From JBFMCU01 sp964428225 (lineage in GTDB: Bacteria; Planctomycetota; UBA1135; GCA-002686595): a stretch of 19,818 nt of DNA. Positions 8,303-17,013 of the stretch are shown piece by piece; the stretch's first letter is position 1, and each line of letters starts with the position of its first letter. The notes below the pieces were generated by a model. The model had not been told where the DNA came from. It worked only from the letters and a program-made list of their open reading frames with translations, and did not search any database. The position numbers and the translations under genes were made by a program. The stretch covers positions 1 to 19,818 of the forward strand of contig CAYRXS010000116.1 in the NCBI GenBank assembly GCA_964428225.1, in the 5' to 3' direction.

Positions 8303-9697
8303 ATGCCCCTTTCCCCGTTCCGGCCCCGTCGGCGCGCCGCGATCCTCCTCCTCCTCGCCCTCGGCTGCGCGACCGATCCGGCCGATCCGGTCGAGCCGCT
8401 CGAAGCGATCGAGGCGCCGGCTCCCTCGCCGCCCGTCACGCCCGAGGAAGCCGTGGCGGACTTCGAGGCGGCCTGGACGGCGATCGACGAGACCCACTTC
8501 GATCCCGAGTTCAACGGCGTGGACTGGCAGGGCGTCCACGACGAGCTCCTGCCCCGGGCTCGAGCAGCCGCGACCCGCGACGACGTGCGGGGAGTGATCG
8601 CCGACATGCTCGGCCGGCTGGGCCAGTCCCACTTCTCCCTGATCCCCCACGAGGCCCTGCCCCCCGCGACCGGGGGCGGCGACGGGGAGACTCCGGAGGG
8701 GATCGCGGGCGGCTGCGGATTCGACGTGCGGCTCCGCGACGATCGGCTCCTGGTCTGGAAGGTGAATCCCGGCGGAGCGGCGGCCCAGGCCGGCGTCCGC
8801 ACCGGCTGGCTGCTGCGGCAGGTGGGCGACCTGACCCTCGAGGCCGTGCTCGAAGACCACGAGGCCTCCCGCGAGCAGCTGGGCGAGCGCGAGGTCGCCT
8901 ACCGGCTGCGCCAGATCTTCATCGGCCGCACCTACGGCGAGGTGGGCAGCGCCGTCGAGCTCGTCTTCCTCGACGACCGCGACGAGGAGGTCCGCCTCGA
9001 GCTCGAGCGCCGGCCCCGGGACGTGATCGCCCACGCCGCCGCCGCCACCCTGCCCACCTTCTACCTCGAGTTCGACAGCGAGATCCACGAGGTCGACGGC
9101 CGGCGCATCGGCTGGATCCACTTCACGAACTGGTTCCTTCCCATGGCGTCCAAGATCGACGAGGCCGTGGACCGAATGCGCACGTGCGACGGAATCGTGA
9201 TCGACCTGCGCGGCAACGGCGGCGGCGCGGCAGCGATGTGCATGGGCCTCGCCGGTCACTTCTTCGACGAAAAGACGCAGCTGGGGACGATGCGGCTACA
9301 CGACAACACGTTGAAGTTCATCGTCAGACCGCGGCGGGTCAGTCCGGCGCGGAAGCGAGTCGATCCCTTCGCCGGTCCCCTCGCCATCCTCGTCGACGAG
9401 ACGTCCGGCAGCGCGTCGGAGATCTTCTCGGGAACGATGCAGTCCGTCGGCCGCGCGCGCGTCTTCGGCGAGACCTCCGCGGGAGCCGTGCTCGGCGCCC
9501 GGATGACCAGCCTGCCCAGCGGGGACGCGATCCTGCACGCCATGGTGGACTTCGAGACCGCCGATGGAACTCACTTCGAGGCGCGTGGAGTGATCCCCGA
9601 CGAGGTAGTTCCCCTGCGCCGCGGGCTACTGCTCGCCGGCGAGGATCCCCAGCTCCAGGCCGCGATCCGCTGGCTCGTGGCGGAGGCTTCCCGCTGA
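8303..9697 (+). CDS. S41-family serine peptidase, lipoprotein, PDZ-containing (copy 1)
   Basis: The 464-residue protein is a tail-specific/tricorn-type serine peptidase expected at the cell envelope. An RRR-preceded hydrophobic stretch ends in ALGC (Cys22), a plausible lipobox. A helical N-terminal region holds LGQSHFSLIP (Ser109-His110, the S41B/tricorn Ser-His pair). A PDZ-like segment starts at GGCGFDV. The S41 core has the oxyanion-region stretch DLRGNGGG and the nucleophile motif DETSGSASE, Ser370 by alignment with CtpB/Prc. Glu426 (FEARGVIPDE) matches the tricorn tetrad glutamate. The Lys general base of CtpA/Prc enzymes is absent: the equivalent position, 25 residues after Ser370, is Ala395. 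A Ser-His-Ser-Glu tetrad is therefore the likely machinery. A strongly similar paralogue lies two genes downstream. The tetrad assignment is by motif, not alignment software. Confidence 0.92.
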   Translation: MPLSPFRPRRRAAILLLLALGCATDPADPVEPLEAIEAPAPSPPVTPEEAVADFEAAWTAIDETHFDPEFNGVDWQGVHDELLPRARAAATRDDVRGVIADMLGRLGQSHFSLIPHEALPPATGGGDGETPEGIAGGCGFDVRLRDDRLLVWKVNPGGAAAQAGVRTGWLLRQVGDLTLEAVLEDHEASREQLGEREVAYRLRQIFIGRTYGEVGSAVELVFLDDRDEEVRLELERRPRDVIAHAAAATLPTFYLEFDSEIHEVDGRRIGWIHFTNWFLPMASKIDEAVDRMRTCDGIVIDLRGNGGGAAAMCMGLAGHFFDEKTQLGTMRLHDNTLKFIVRPRRVSPARKRVDPFAGPLAILVDETSGSASEIFSGTMQSVGRARVFGETSAGAVLGARMTSLPSGDAILHAMVDFETADGTHFEARGVIPDEVVPLRRGLLLAGEDPQLQAAIRWLVAEASR

Positions 9698-9759
9698 GCC
9701 GGACTCGACCGACCCGAACGAATCACACACGACCCCACACACTCAACCCGAGATTCACG

Positions 9760-10641
9760 ATGAAACTGCACCTTTCGAGCCTGCTGGCGCTGAGCGTCGC
9801 GCCCCTGTTGCTCTCCGCGATCCCCGCCCCGACGAGCGCCCCCGTTCAGGAGCCCGCCGCGGCCCAGGCCGCCGAAGAGCTGCCCACGCCACGCGAGATC
9901 GTGACCAAGTACCTGAAGGTCACCGGAATCGACAAGTTCGCTCCCAAGTACAAGTCCCAGCACCAGACGGCCACGATCGAGATCATGGGCATGGGGATCA
10001 AGGGCACGACGGAATCCTGGTCGATGGCCCCGAACCTCAACGTGACGACCGTCGAGATGGCCATGGTCGGCACGATCCGCTCCGGCGACAACGGCAAGGT
10101 CGCCTGGCGGACCCACCCGATGATGGGCGAGACCATCATCGAGGGAGCGGAGCTCGGCCAGCTCCGCGCCCGCAGCACGCCGTTCGCGTTCGCGTTCAAG
10201 AAGGCCGCGAACTACGAGAAGATGGAGACCGTCGGCAAGGTCGTGTTCGAGAAGAAGGACTGCTACAAGGTCCGCTTCGTCGACAAGCCCTACCCGAGCA
10301 TGAAGGACGTGGATCCGAAGGAGACGAAGGAGATCCGCGAGTTCTTCGAGTACTACGAGGTCGAGTCCGGACTGCTGATCGGCACGGAAGGCGTGTCCTC
10401 GAGCGATCAGGGCGACATTCCCACCTCGACGGTCCAGACCGACTACAAGAAGTTCGGAGACATGCTCGTGGCCGCCAAGACCGTCATCAAGGCCCAGGGC
10501 ATGGAGATCCAGGTCATCGTCACGAACATGGAGTGGAACACGATCGAGAAGGCGGACATGTTCGCCCTGCCGCCGGAGATCGAGGTTCTGGTCGAGGTCG
10601 AGGAGGAAGTGGTGGAGGACACCGGCGGCGAGGACGGCTGA
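9760..10641 (+). CDS. Secreted LolA-like (outer-membrane lipoprotein-sorting-like) protein
   Basis: This 293-residue protein has a clear Sec signal peptide (MKLHLSSLLALSVAPLLLSA, cleavage probably near APTSA). The mature part has a REIVTKYLKVTGIDKF opening, then an extended run of alternating beta-type segments with KVAWRTHP, KDCYKVRFVDKP, VESGLLIGTEG and a final NMEWNTIEKADMFALPPEIEV. This layout is typical of LolA/LolB-fold or outer-membrane lipoprotein-sorting-like proteins, which bind lipid or lipoprotein in the periplasm. The C-terminus is an acidic tail. No cysteine lipobox is present, so it is probably soluble. No Shine-Dalgarno precedes the ATG; the start rests on the signal peptide. 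It sits 62 bases after one S41 lipoprotein gene and 52 bases before another, suggesting a shared function. The fold assignment is by resemblance and moderately sure. Confidence 0.72.
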   Translation: MKLHLSSLLALSVAPLLLSAIPAPTSAPVQEPAAAQAAEELPTPREIVTKYLKVTGIDKFAPKYKSQHQTATIEIMGMGIKGTTESWSMAPNLNVTTVEMAMVGTIRSGDNGKVAWRTHPMMGETIIEGAELGQLRARSTPFAFAFKKAANYEKMETVGKVVFEKKDCYKVRFVDKPYPSMKDVDPKETKEIREFFEYYEVESGLLIGTEGVSSSDQGDIPTSTVQTDYKKFGDMLVAAKTVIKAQGMEIQVIVTNMEWNTIEKADMFALPPEIEVLVEVEEEVVEDTGGEDG

Positions 10642-10693
10642 TCCCCGCTCCCCCGCGACCACTCTCCCCCACCCCCGTCCCCCGGTTCGACCC

Positions 10694-12145
10694 ATGCGCA
10701 TCTCCACCTCTCGCGTCCGCGGGGCCCTCCTGGGCCTCCCTGCCCTCCTCCTGCCCCTCGCCTGCACCTCCGCCCCCGCGGAGACCGTCGAGAAGGCGCC
10801 GCCGCCGCACCCGGTCACCACGGAGGAGGCCCTGGCCGACTTCGAGACGGCCTGGAACGCGATCAACGACAGCTACTACGATCCGGACTTCCTCGTCGAG
10901 CTGGACTGGAAAGGCATCCACGACGAGCTGCTCCCGCGCGCCGAGGCCGCCACGCATCTCGGCGAGGTGCGCGCGGTGATCGGCGAGATGCTGGAGCGGC
11001 TCGGGCAGTCCCACTTCGCCCTGATCCCCGCCGAGGCCCTGCCGACGGCTACCCGGGACGACGACGAGGAGGAGACCTCCGACGACGACGCCGGGGGAGG
11101 CGATGAGGCGGGATCGGACGACGTCGCCGCGGGGAGCGAGGAGGAGATCCCGGACGACATCGCCGGGGGGTGCGGGCTCGACGTGCGCTTCCGCGACGAT
11201 CGGCTCCTGATCACCCGGGTCGAGGAGGGCAGTCCGGCCGCCGCGGCGGGAATCCGGATGGGCTGGGTCCTGAAGTCGGTCGGGAGTCTCGCCGTCGACG
11301 AGCTGGTGGAGGACTTCGCCGCGAGCCGAGAGGAATACGGCGAGCGGATCGTGGCGCTCCAGGCTCGGGAGGTCTTCCGCGCGCGCACCTACGGCGAGGT
11401 GGGCAGCGTGGTCGAGGTCGTGTGCCTGGACGAGAACGACCGGGAGGTCCCCCTCGAGCTCGAGCGCACGAAGCGCCACGCCATCGCCCACTCCGCGTCC
11501 GAATCGCTGCCCACGTTCTATCTCGAGTTCGAGAGCGAGACCTTCGAGATGGACGGCAAGCGCCTCGGGCGGATCTGCTTCTCGAACTGGTTCCTGCCGA
11601 TGGCCCCGCTGTTCGACCGGGCCGTCGACGAGATGCGCGGGTACGACGGGATCGTGATCGACCTCCGCGGCAACGGCGGCGGCGCGCTGGCGATGTGCAT
11701 GGGGCTCGCCGGCCACTTCTTCGACGAGAAGAAGGTTCTGGGCACGATGAAGTACCCGGTGTCGGTCATGAAGTACACGGCGAATCCCCGGCGCATCAGC
11801 CCCGACGGCAAGCGGGTCCAGCCCTTCGCCGGCCCCCTCGCGATCCTGGTCGACGAGACCTCGGGCAGCGCCTCGGAGGTCTTCTCCGGAGGCGTCCAGT
11901 CCGTCGGCCGCGCGCGGGTCTTCGGCGAGACCTCGGTGGGCGCGGTGCTGCCCGCGCGGATGACCATCCTTCCCAGCGGGGATTCGCTGCTGCACGTGAT
12001 GGCCAACTTCAAGACGAGCGACGGCACGCTCCTCGAAGGCCAGGGAGTCATTCCCGACGAGGTCGTGCTCCTCGAGCGCGAGGACCTCCTGGCGGGCGAG
12101 GATGCCCAGCTCCAGGCGGCCCTGCGCTGGCTCGCGTCGCAGTAG
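10694..12145 (+). CDS. S41-family serine peptidase, lipoprotein, PDZ-containing (copy 2)
   Basis: This 483-residue paralogue of the S41 gene at 8303 shares long identical stretches in the core (DGIVIDLRGNGGG, MCMGLAGHFFDEK, PFAGPLAILVDETSGSAS). The N-terminus is a signal with a weak lipobox PLAC (Cys24). The Ser106-His107 pair is in LGQSHFALIP, the nucleophile Ser392 in SGSASEVFSG and the glutamate Glu448 in LEGQGVIPDE. As in copy 1, the Lys base is missing. Unlike copy 1, there is an acidic Asp/Glu/Gly-rich insertion (about residues 121-156) between the Ser-His motif and the PDZ-like domain. No Shine-Dalgarno is seen; the start is fixed by the signal peptide. The TAG stop directly abuts the stop of the convergent DUF4838 gene. 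It is probably co-transcribed with the two genes upstream. Confidence 0.9.
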   Translation: MRISTSRVRGALLGLPALLLPLACTSAPAETVEKAPPPHPVTTEEALADFETAWNAINDSYYDPDFLVELDWKGIHDELLPRAEAATHLGEVRAVIGEMLERLGQSHFALIPAEALPTATRDDDEEETSDDDAGGGDEAGSDDVAAGSEEEIPDDIAGGCGLDVRFRDDRLLITRVEEGSPAAAAGIRMGWVLKSVGSLAVDELVEDFAASREEYGERIVALQAREVFRARTYGEVGSVVEVVCLDENDREVPLELERTKRHAIAHSASESLPTFYLEFESETFEMDGKRLGRICFSNWFLPMAPLFDRAVDEMRGYDGIVIDLRGNGGGALAMCMGLAGHFFDEKKVLGTMKYPVSVMKYTANPRRISPDGKRVQPFAGPLAILVDETSGSASEVFSGGVQSVGRARVFGETSVGAVLPARMTILPSGDSLLHVMANFKTSDGTLLEGQGVIPDEVVLLEREDLLAGEDAQLQAALRWLASQ

Positions 12146-15100
12146 CTACATCACGACGACCGTCTGGCACAGCTCCGGCGCGGTGGCCGGGAAGCGCAGC
12201 TCCGCGCCGTCGGGGGTGACGGCGAGGACGTGGTACTCGAGGTCCGCGGCGACGGCCTCCGCGGGGAGGGTCGCGCGCCAGACGCCGCGAGCCACGTGCT
12301 CGAGAGGAACCTCGGCGAAGTCGCCCTCCCCCAGCGGACGCCACCAGACCGCGGCCTGCGTGGGCTTCGTGCCGGGGATGACGACCTCGAGCTCGAGAGT
12401 CTCGCCCCGCTCGAGCAGCGTGCGCACGACGGGCACGAAGAGGCGGGGCGGACCGGACCACGCGCGGGACGGCCGCGCCTCGGGGGGCAGCGACTCGCCG
12501 AGGATCGTCGCGAGGTCCGCGCCGGGATTCGTCAGGAGCCCCGGCATCAGGTGCTGCTGCCAGTTCGCGACGTTGCCCATCCCTCCGGTCGTGGTCACGG
12601 TGGTGAGCAGGTGGCGGTGCGCCTCCTCGACCCGCGCGACGAGCTCGACACGGATGGGGAGCGCGAGCTCGCGGGCGAGGCGCACCTTCTCCGCGGGATC
12701 CGGCTCGGCGTTCACCTTGGACATCGCGTCGTTGTAGCGGGCCCACGTGCAGTTCACGCGTCCCGTCGTCCGCAGATAGCGGAAGGTGTTCAACCACCAG
12801 TCGAAGCGCTCGAGATACCCCGCGCCCCGCACGCGGGGACGCAGCGCGGCCATCTCCTCGACGAAGGCGTACTCCGGCTCCACGTCGGCCCACGGGCGCG
12901 GATCGGGCAGGATGCCGCCGGGCCCGCTCACCCACGTCGAGGGTCGCGGCAGCTTCGCGGCCTGGCTCCCGTCGCGCACGTGCGCCGGGGTTCCGTCGAG
13001 CCGCGTGAACAGCGCGGCGAGCTCGGTCGCGACCTCGGGCCCGAACGCGGCGAGAGCCCAGTCCGCGTAGAAGTCGTCCGCGGGCAGATCACGCGTCCGG
13101 CCCCGCAGGCCGGCGGCGTATCCGGACGGCGGCGCGACGTCCGCCTCGAAGTCGCCCCAGGCGGGACCGGCGCAGTTGATGCGACGCGTCGCCGCCTCGC
13201 CCTCGATCACGATGCCCGCGATACAGGGGTACTCGACCACGCGCGGGAAGTCGATCCGGAGGATCCCGTCCGTGACCCTGAGGTTCTCGACCATGATGTC
13301 GTATGCGCGGTCCCGGCCGACCTGCGCAAACACGTCGAGATCCTCGATGAACGTCTCTCCTTGCACCTTCACCCCGAAGACCCGCACGCCGGCCTCGCCG
13401 TAGACCGGCTCGCAGAACATCAACCGCACGCGGTACTTTCCGTCGGGGACGCGCAGGCGATACCCGTCCATGTTCCAGCGAACGGTGCGGTAGATCGGAT
13501 CCTCGTCGGTGTCCGCGAATTCGCGGTCGGGGAACGAGGCGAGGTTGCCGCCGATGACCTCGTTCGCCGCGGCGGTCTCGGGGAGCGTGAACGTCTCGCC
13601 GAATCCGGGATTCCAGTCGCGCTGCTCCCACGCCGCCTGGGCGAGGGCCGAGGCGTTCATGGAGAGCACGCGCGTCCGCCAGTGGATCCCCATGAGCCCC
13701 GTGCAACCGTAGGCGAGCGAGTCCGCGGCGTCGCGGCGCATCCGCCCCACCCAGAGCTGGGGGATGATCATCGCGGGATCGTCCTCGAGCCACGGAATCG
13801 ACCACTTGGGGCGCCCCTCGACGCTCGCAAAGCCCGGCTCGACGGGCGCGAAGCCCACGTTGCGGCTGATGCACGACAGCGGCACGTCCGTCGGCAGGAT
13901 CTCGTCGAAGAGGGAGCGGTCCTGGGGCGGGCCGAGCACCCACCCGCAGGTGGCGAGGGTGAACGGAGAGCCCGCGCGCTCGAGGGCGTCCTGGGCGGCC
14001 TCGAGGTCGGCGATCGTCGCCTGCACCTCCTCGTCCTTCGGGCGCTCCCAGGTCCATCCCTCCGGCGTCCACAGCCAGTAGTAGTCGAGGGGATGCGTGT
14101 CGGCGATGCGCCGGAACATCGCCTCGTACACGTCGCGCACCACCTCGGGAGCGGCGGGATCCTTGCCCGCCTCCTCGAGCCGCTGCTTCACCGGAGTGGG
14201 GATGGTCAGCGGCGTCTCGGTACCGAGGCAGGTCTTGATGCCCAGCTCGCGCGCGAACCCGAACGAATCGGCGAGCAGGGCCCCGAAGTCCTCGAAGAGC
14301 GCGTTGCTCTCCTCCATGGTCCGGGGACGGGGCGTGCGACCCACCATGTAGTCCGCCCCGAAGTCGTCGGTGGGGAAGAGCTCGGCCGCGCCGAAGAGGT
14401 ACGAGCCGGTGTCGGCCACCTGGCAACCCCACCCTCCGGTGTGCGTCGTGAAGTGGCGGCTCGGGTAGCTCGCGCGCACGAGCCCGCCCTCGCCGAGCTC
14501 CCACGGCGGTCCGATCCACACCGTCGGCTCGGGCCCGACGTTTCCCTCGGGATAGGTGTGCAGCCCGAAGAAGTTCATGCCCATCTTCGGGAGCTGGGCG
14601 AGCACCGCCTTGTATCCATCGACGTCCCACCAGTCGGGTCCCTCGGGGAAGTCGTGGAAGGGATGCAGCCCGCGCAGCTCGAACAGCGGCGAGCCCTCGT
14701 CGTCGATCCCGTCGAGCAAGAGGGCGATGCGCTCGTCGGGGATCACGTCGCCGTGGGGGTAGAACCGCACGCCGAGCTTCTCCGCGAAGCGGTAGGCGGC
14801 GTAGAGCGTGCCCAGGGGACCGCCGCCGCTCACGGTGGTCACGAGGCAGCCGTCCTGCTCGCTCGTCGCGATGAGCCAGTCCTCGGGGCCGTCGTAGGAC
14901 CGTGCCCCCGCGTGGACGAAGATCGCTCGGCCGCGCTTTGGCAGCTCGTCGACGATCGGCAGGAGCTCGCCGGTGCGCAGCCAGACGTAGCGCCGGACCT
15001 CCTTCGCCGCGAGTCGCTCCAGCGGATGCCCGTTCGCGTGGTGCACGATCACGGGTCGGTCCGGGGAGCCGGAGGTCTTTGCGGAGCGACAGGCGCCCGC

Positions 15101-15154
15101 GGCGGCGAGGAGCGCCAGGAAGACGACGACGGAGAGAATCCCCCTGCGGTTCAT
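12146..15154 (-). CDS. DUF4838/alpha-glucuronidase-like lipoprotein with internal malectin domain
   Basis: The 1002-residue protein starts with a lipoprotein-type signal ending AGAC (Cys22). Residues ~34-140 resemble the N-terminal domain of GH67/GH20-type enzymes and DUF4838 proteins (ANGHPLERLAAKEVRRY; GPLGTLYAAYRFAEKLGVRF). A TIM-barrel-like region follows, with NFFGLHTYPEGN and DYYWLWTPEGWTW (Glu365), a plausible but unproven acidic active-site residue. Residues ~530-665 read as a malectin domain (DGKYRVRLMFCEP, RVFGVKVQGE, DGILRIDFPR, INCAGP), a carbohydrate-binding fold. The helical part typical of DUF4838 resumes at ~693 (DFYADWALAAFGPE), so malectin appears inserted within the main fold. 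The last ~100 residues are beta-rich and Ig-like. GGAGGT lies six bases before the ATG. The cytochrome gene ends 17 bases upstream, indicating an operon. Glycosidase activity is inferred only. Confidence 0.82.
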   Translation of the reverse strand: MNRRGILSVVVFLALLAAAGACRSAKTSGSPDRPVIVHHANGHPLERLAAKEVRRYVWLRTGELLPIVDELPKRGRAIFVHAGARSYDGPEDWLIATSEQDGCLVTTVSGGGPLGTLYAAYRFAEKLGVRFYPHGDVIPDERIALLLDGIDDEGSPLFELRGLHPFHDFPEGPDWWDVDGYKAVLAQLPKMGMNFFGLHTYPEGNVGPEPTVWIGPPWELGEGGLVRASYPSRHFTTHTGGWGCQVADTGSYLFGAAELFPTDDFGADYMVGRTPRPRTMEESNALFEDFGALLADSFGFARELGIKTCLGTETPLTIPTPVKQRLEEAGKDPAAPEVVRDVYEAMFRRIADTHPLDYYWLWTPEGWTWERPKDEEVQATIADLEAAQDALERAGSPFTLATCGWVLGPPQDRSLFDEILPTDVPLSCISRNVGFAPVEPGFASVEGRPKWSIPWLEDDPAMIIPQLWVGRMRRDAADSLAYGCTGLMGIHWRTRVLSMNASALAQAAWEQRDWNPGFGETFTLPETAAANEVIGGNLASFPDREFADTDEDPIYRTVRWNMDGYRLRVPDGKYRVRLMFCEPVYGEAGVRVFGVKVQGETFIEDLDVFAQVGRDRAYDIMVENLRVTDGILRIDFPRVVEYPCIAGIVIEGEAATRRINCAGPAWGDFEADVAPPSGYAAGLRGRTRDLPADDFYADWALAAFGPEVATELAALFTRLDGTPAHVRDGSQAAKLPRPSTWVSGPGGILPDPRPWADVEPEYAFVEEMAALRPRVRGAGYLERFDWWLNTFRYLRTTGRVNCTWARYNDAMSKVNAEPDPAEKVRLARELALPIRVELVARVEEAHRHLLTTVTTTGGMGNVANWQQHLMPGLLTNPGADLATILGESLPPEARPSRAWSGPPRLFVPVVRTLLERGETLELEVVIPGTKPTQAAVWWRPLGEGDFAEVPLEHVARGVWRATLPAEAVAADLEYHVLAVTPDGAELRFPATAPELCQTVVVM

Positions 15155-15160
15155 GGTCGA

Positions 15161-15166
15161 ACCTCC
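15161..15166 (-). promoter_or_regulatory. Shine-Dalgarno of the DUF4838 gene
   Basis: GGAGGT on the minus strand, six bases before the ATG at 15154. It lies in the 17-base gap after the cytochrome gene and fixes the lipoprotein signal as the N-terminus. Confidence 0.8.
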
Positions 15167-15171
15167 GGTGT

Positions 15172-17013
15172 CTATCGGGTCAGCACGAATTCGGTGAGGT
15201 CGTCGAGCTCGCGGTCGGTGAGGGGAGCCGCGCCTGCGGGGCGGAGGAGCGCGTCGTGGATCGCGACGGCCTCGCGCATCGTCACGGCCCGGCCGTCGCT
15301 GAGGTACGGGGCGGTGCGCCAGGCCTCGACCAGGGTGGGAGTGTCGAAGGTCTGGCCCACGTCGAGCCCGACGGCGGTGCCCACGTCGTAGCGGTTCAGG
15401 TCGGTGTAGAGCGGCGCGGGGTGGCACGTCGCGCACCCCGCCTCCTCGAAGACCCGCTCGCCGCGTCGCGCGGCCTCGCCGAGCTTCCCGTCCACGAGGT
15501 GCGGGCTCTCGACCGGCCTCAGGGAGCGCAGGTACTCGTCGATGTCCGCGGCCTCCCGCTCCGACCGCACGGAGACGTGGATGTGGCGGATGCCGGAGCG
15601 GACCGCGGCCTCGGCGGAGTCGCGCACCGCGGTCATCATCGACGGCGGCGTGTCGTGCGACAGGAGCAGGCTCTTCGCGTTCTTCGGATTGCCGAGGCCG
15701 TCGTTGAGCAGGTCCCAGTTCAGTCCGTCGGCGCGTGCGTCGGGGTGGCAGCTCGCGCAGCTCTGCCAGCTCTGGAAGCAGATCTCGGCGTCGTGGAAGA
15801 GGCGCTCGCCCCGGCGGGCGGCGTCGCACGTCCGCTCCGGTCCGAGCGCGATGGAGCGGGCGGTCGCGCCGGGGCCGGGCTCGAGCTCCACCACCCCCAC
15901 CGCGTTCGTGAAGTACTCGGCGGCGAGCGCGCGCTCCCCCGCGACCGCGACGCCGCGCGGGCCGTTCCCCGCGAGCCGGATCCGTCGCCGGAGGCCGACG
16001 AGGAAGGCCAGGTCGCTCGACACCTCGATGCCGTCGTTCGTGGCGAGCCGGGCGGCGATCTTCTCGTGCATCCCCTTCCGATCGATCACGCTGATCTCGT
16101 GGGTGCCCGAGTGGGCGACGACGAGGCGCGCGCCGTCGTTCGTGCAGGCGACTCCCCACGGATTCGCGGCGCCGAGGTCGACGTCGTCGAGGAGTACGGT
16201 CGCCAGCAGCGTGCGGCCCTCGAGCTCGATCACGCTGAGCGCGTTCGTGTTCACCCACCCGCGGTCGAGCTGGGTCGTGGGCAGGCCGTAGCGCCCGAGG
16301 ATGTGCGTCGCGTAGGCGTGGCGGCCGTCGGGAGACACGCAGACGTCGCGCAGACCGGTGCTGCCGTTGGGCAGGGCGATCGAGGCGACGATGCGCTCGG
16401 CGGCGGTGTCGATGACGGTGATCTCGGCGCCGGTGTAGTCCCCGTTCGCCGCGCCCGCGGGGAGGTGGTTGGCGACGACGAGCGTGCTCCCGTCGGGGGT
16501 GATCGCGGCCGCGACCGGCTCGCGGGGAACGCGGATACGCGCGCGCGTCTCCCCGGTGCGGAGGTCGATGACGCCCACGTCGTCGGAGAAGCGGTTGCAC
16601 ACGTAGAGCGTCGCGCCGTCCGGGTGCACCACGGGAGAGAGCGGCGTGTGCCCCGCGGGAATGCTGCGGACGAGGTCGCCGTCGGACAGCCGGAGCTCGT
16701 GGATCCTGCCGTCGGAAGCCGCCCCGGCGACGAACAGGCGCGCGCCGTCGGGGGACAGGGCGAGGCCCCCGGGGGGATCGGGGAGCTCGTGCTCGGCGAT
16801 CGTCTCCTCCGCCGCGACGTCGAGCACCGCCACGCGCCAGGTGCCGGGCAGGGCGACGTAGGCTCGTTCGCCCGCCGCGTCCGCGACGATCGCGACCGGC
16901 GAGGGGTGGGCGTCCTCGTCCGGGCGAGGCGGGGCCGAGGGGCTGAGCTCGCAGGCGGTCGCGGCGAGGGCCGCGCAGAGCGCGAGCGCCCCCCTACTCG
17001 GGCGTGCCGTCAT
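15172..17013 (-). CDS. YVTN-type beta-propeller fused to di-haem cytochrome-c-peroxidase-like domain, lipoprotein
   Basis: The 613-residue product begins with a signal ending in ATAC (Cys21), a weak lipobox. Residues ~35-390 form a beta-propeller of YVTN/40-residue repeats (LALSPDGARLFVAG; VVHPDGATLYVCN; ITPDGSTLVVAN; CVSPDGRHAYATH). The C-terminal part carries two c-haem sites: Cys419-Ala-Ser-Cys422-His423 and Cys527-Ala-Thr-Cys530-His531. The ending TAPYLSDGRAVTMREAV resembles the distal part of MauG/CCP-type di-haem proteins; Met579 there could be an axial ligand. An envelope electron-transfer or oxidase role is likely, substrate unknown. The ATG at 17013 lies eight bases after GGAGG and gives the signal peptide. 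The gene overlaps the 3' end of the HZS-alpha-like gene by 20 bases in another frame, suggesting translational coupling. Confidence 0.9.
   Translation of the reverse strand: MTARPSRGALALCAALAATACELSPSAPPRPDEDAHPSPVAIVADAAGERAYVALPGTWRVAVLDVAAEETIAEHELPDPPGGLALSPDGARLFVAGAASDGRIHELRLSDGDLVRSIPAGHTPLSPVVHPDGATLYVCNRFSDDVGVIDLRTGETRARIRVPREPVAAAITPDGSTLVVANHLPAGAANGDYTGAEITVIDTAAERIVASIALPNGSTGLRDVCVSPDGRHAYATHILGRYGLPTTQLDRGWVNTNALSVIELEGRTLLATVLLDDVDLGAANPWGVACTNDGARLVVAHSGTHEISVIDRKGMHEKIAARLATNDGIEVSSDLAFLVGLRRRIRLAGNGPRGVAVAGERALAAEYFTNAVGVVELEPGPGATARSIALGPERTCDAARRGERLFHDAEICFQSWQSCASCHPDARADGLNWDLLNDGLGNPKNAKSLLLSHDTPPSMMTAVRDSAEAAVRSGIRHIHVSVRSEREAADIDEYLRSLRPVESPHLVDGKLGEAARRGERVFEEAGCATCHPAPLYTDLNRYDVGTAVGLDVGQTFDTPTLVEAWRTAPYLSDGRAVTMREAVAIHDALLRPAGAAPLTDRELDDLTEFVLTR

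Noticed and set aside
12230..15391. A 1053-residue plus-strand open frame opposite the DUF4838 gene
   Set aside because: Composition is that of an antisense shadow, with no signal, motif or ribosome-binding site. The minus-strand gene has a signal peptide, a Shine-Dalgarno and recognisable domains.
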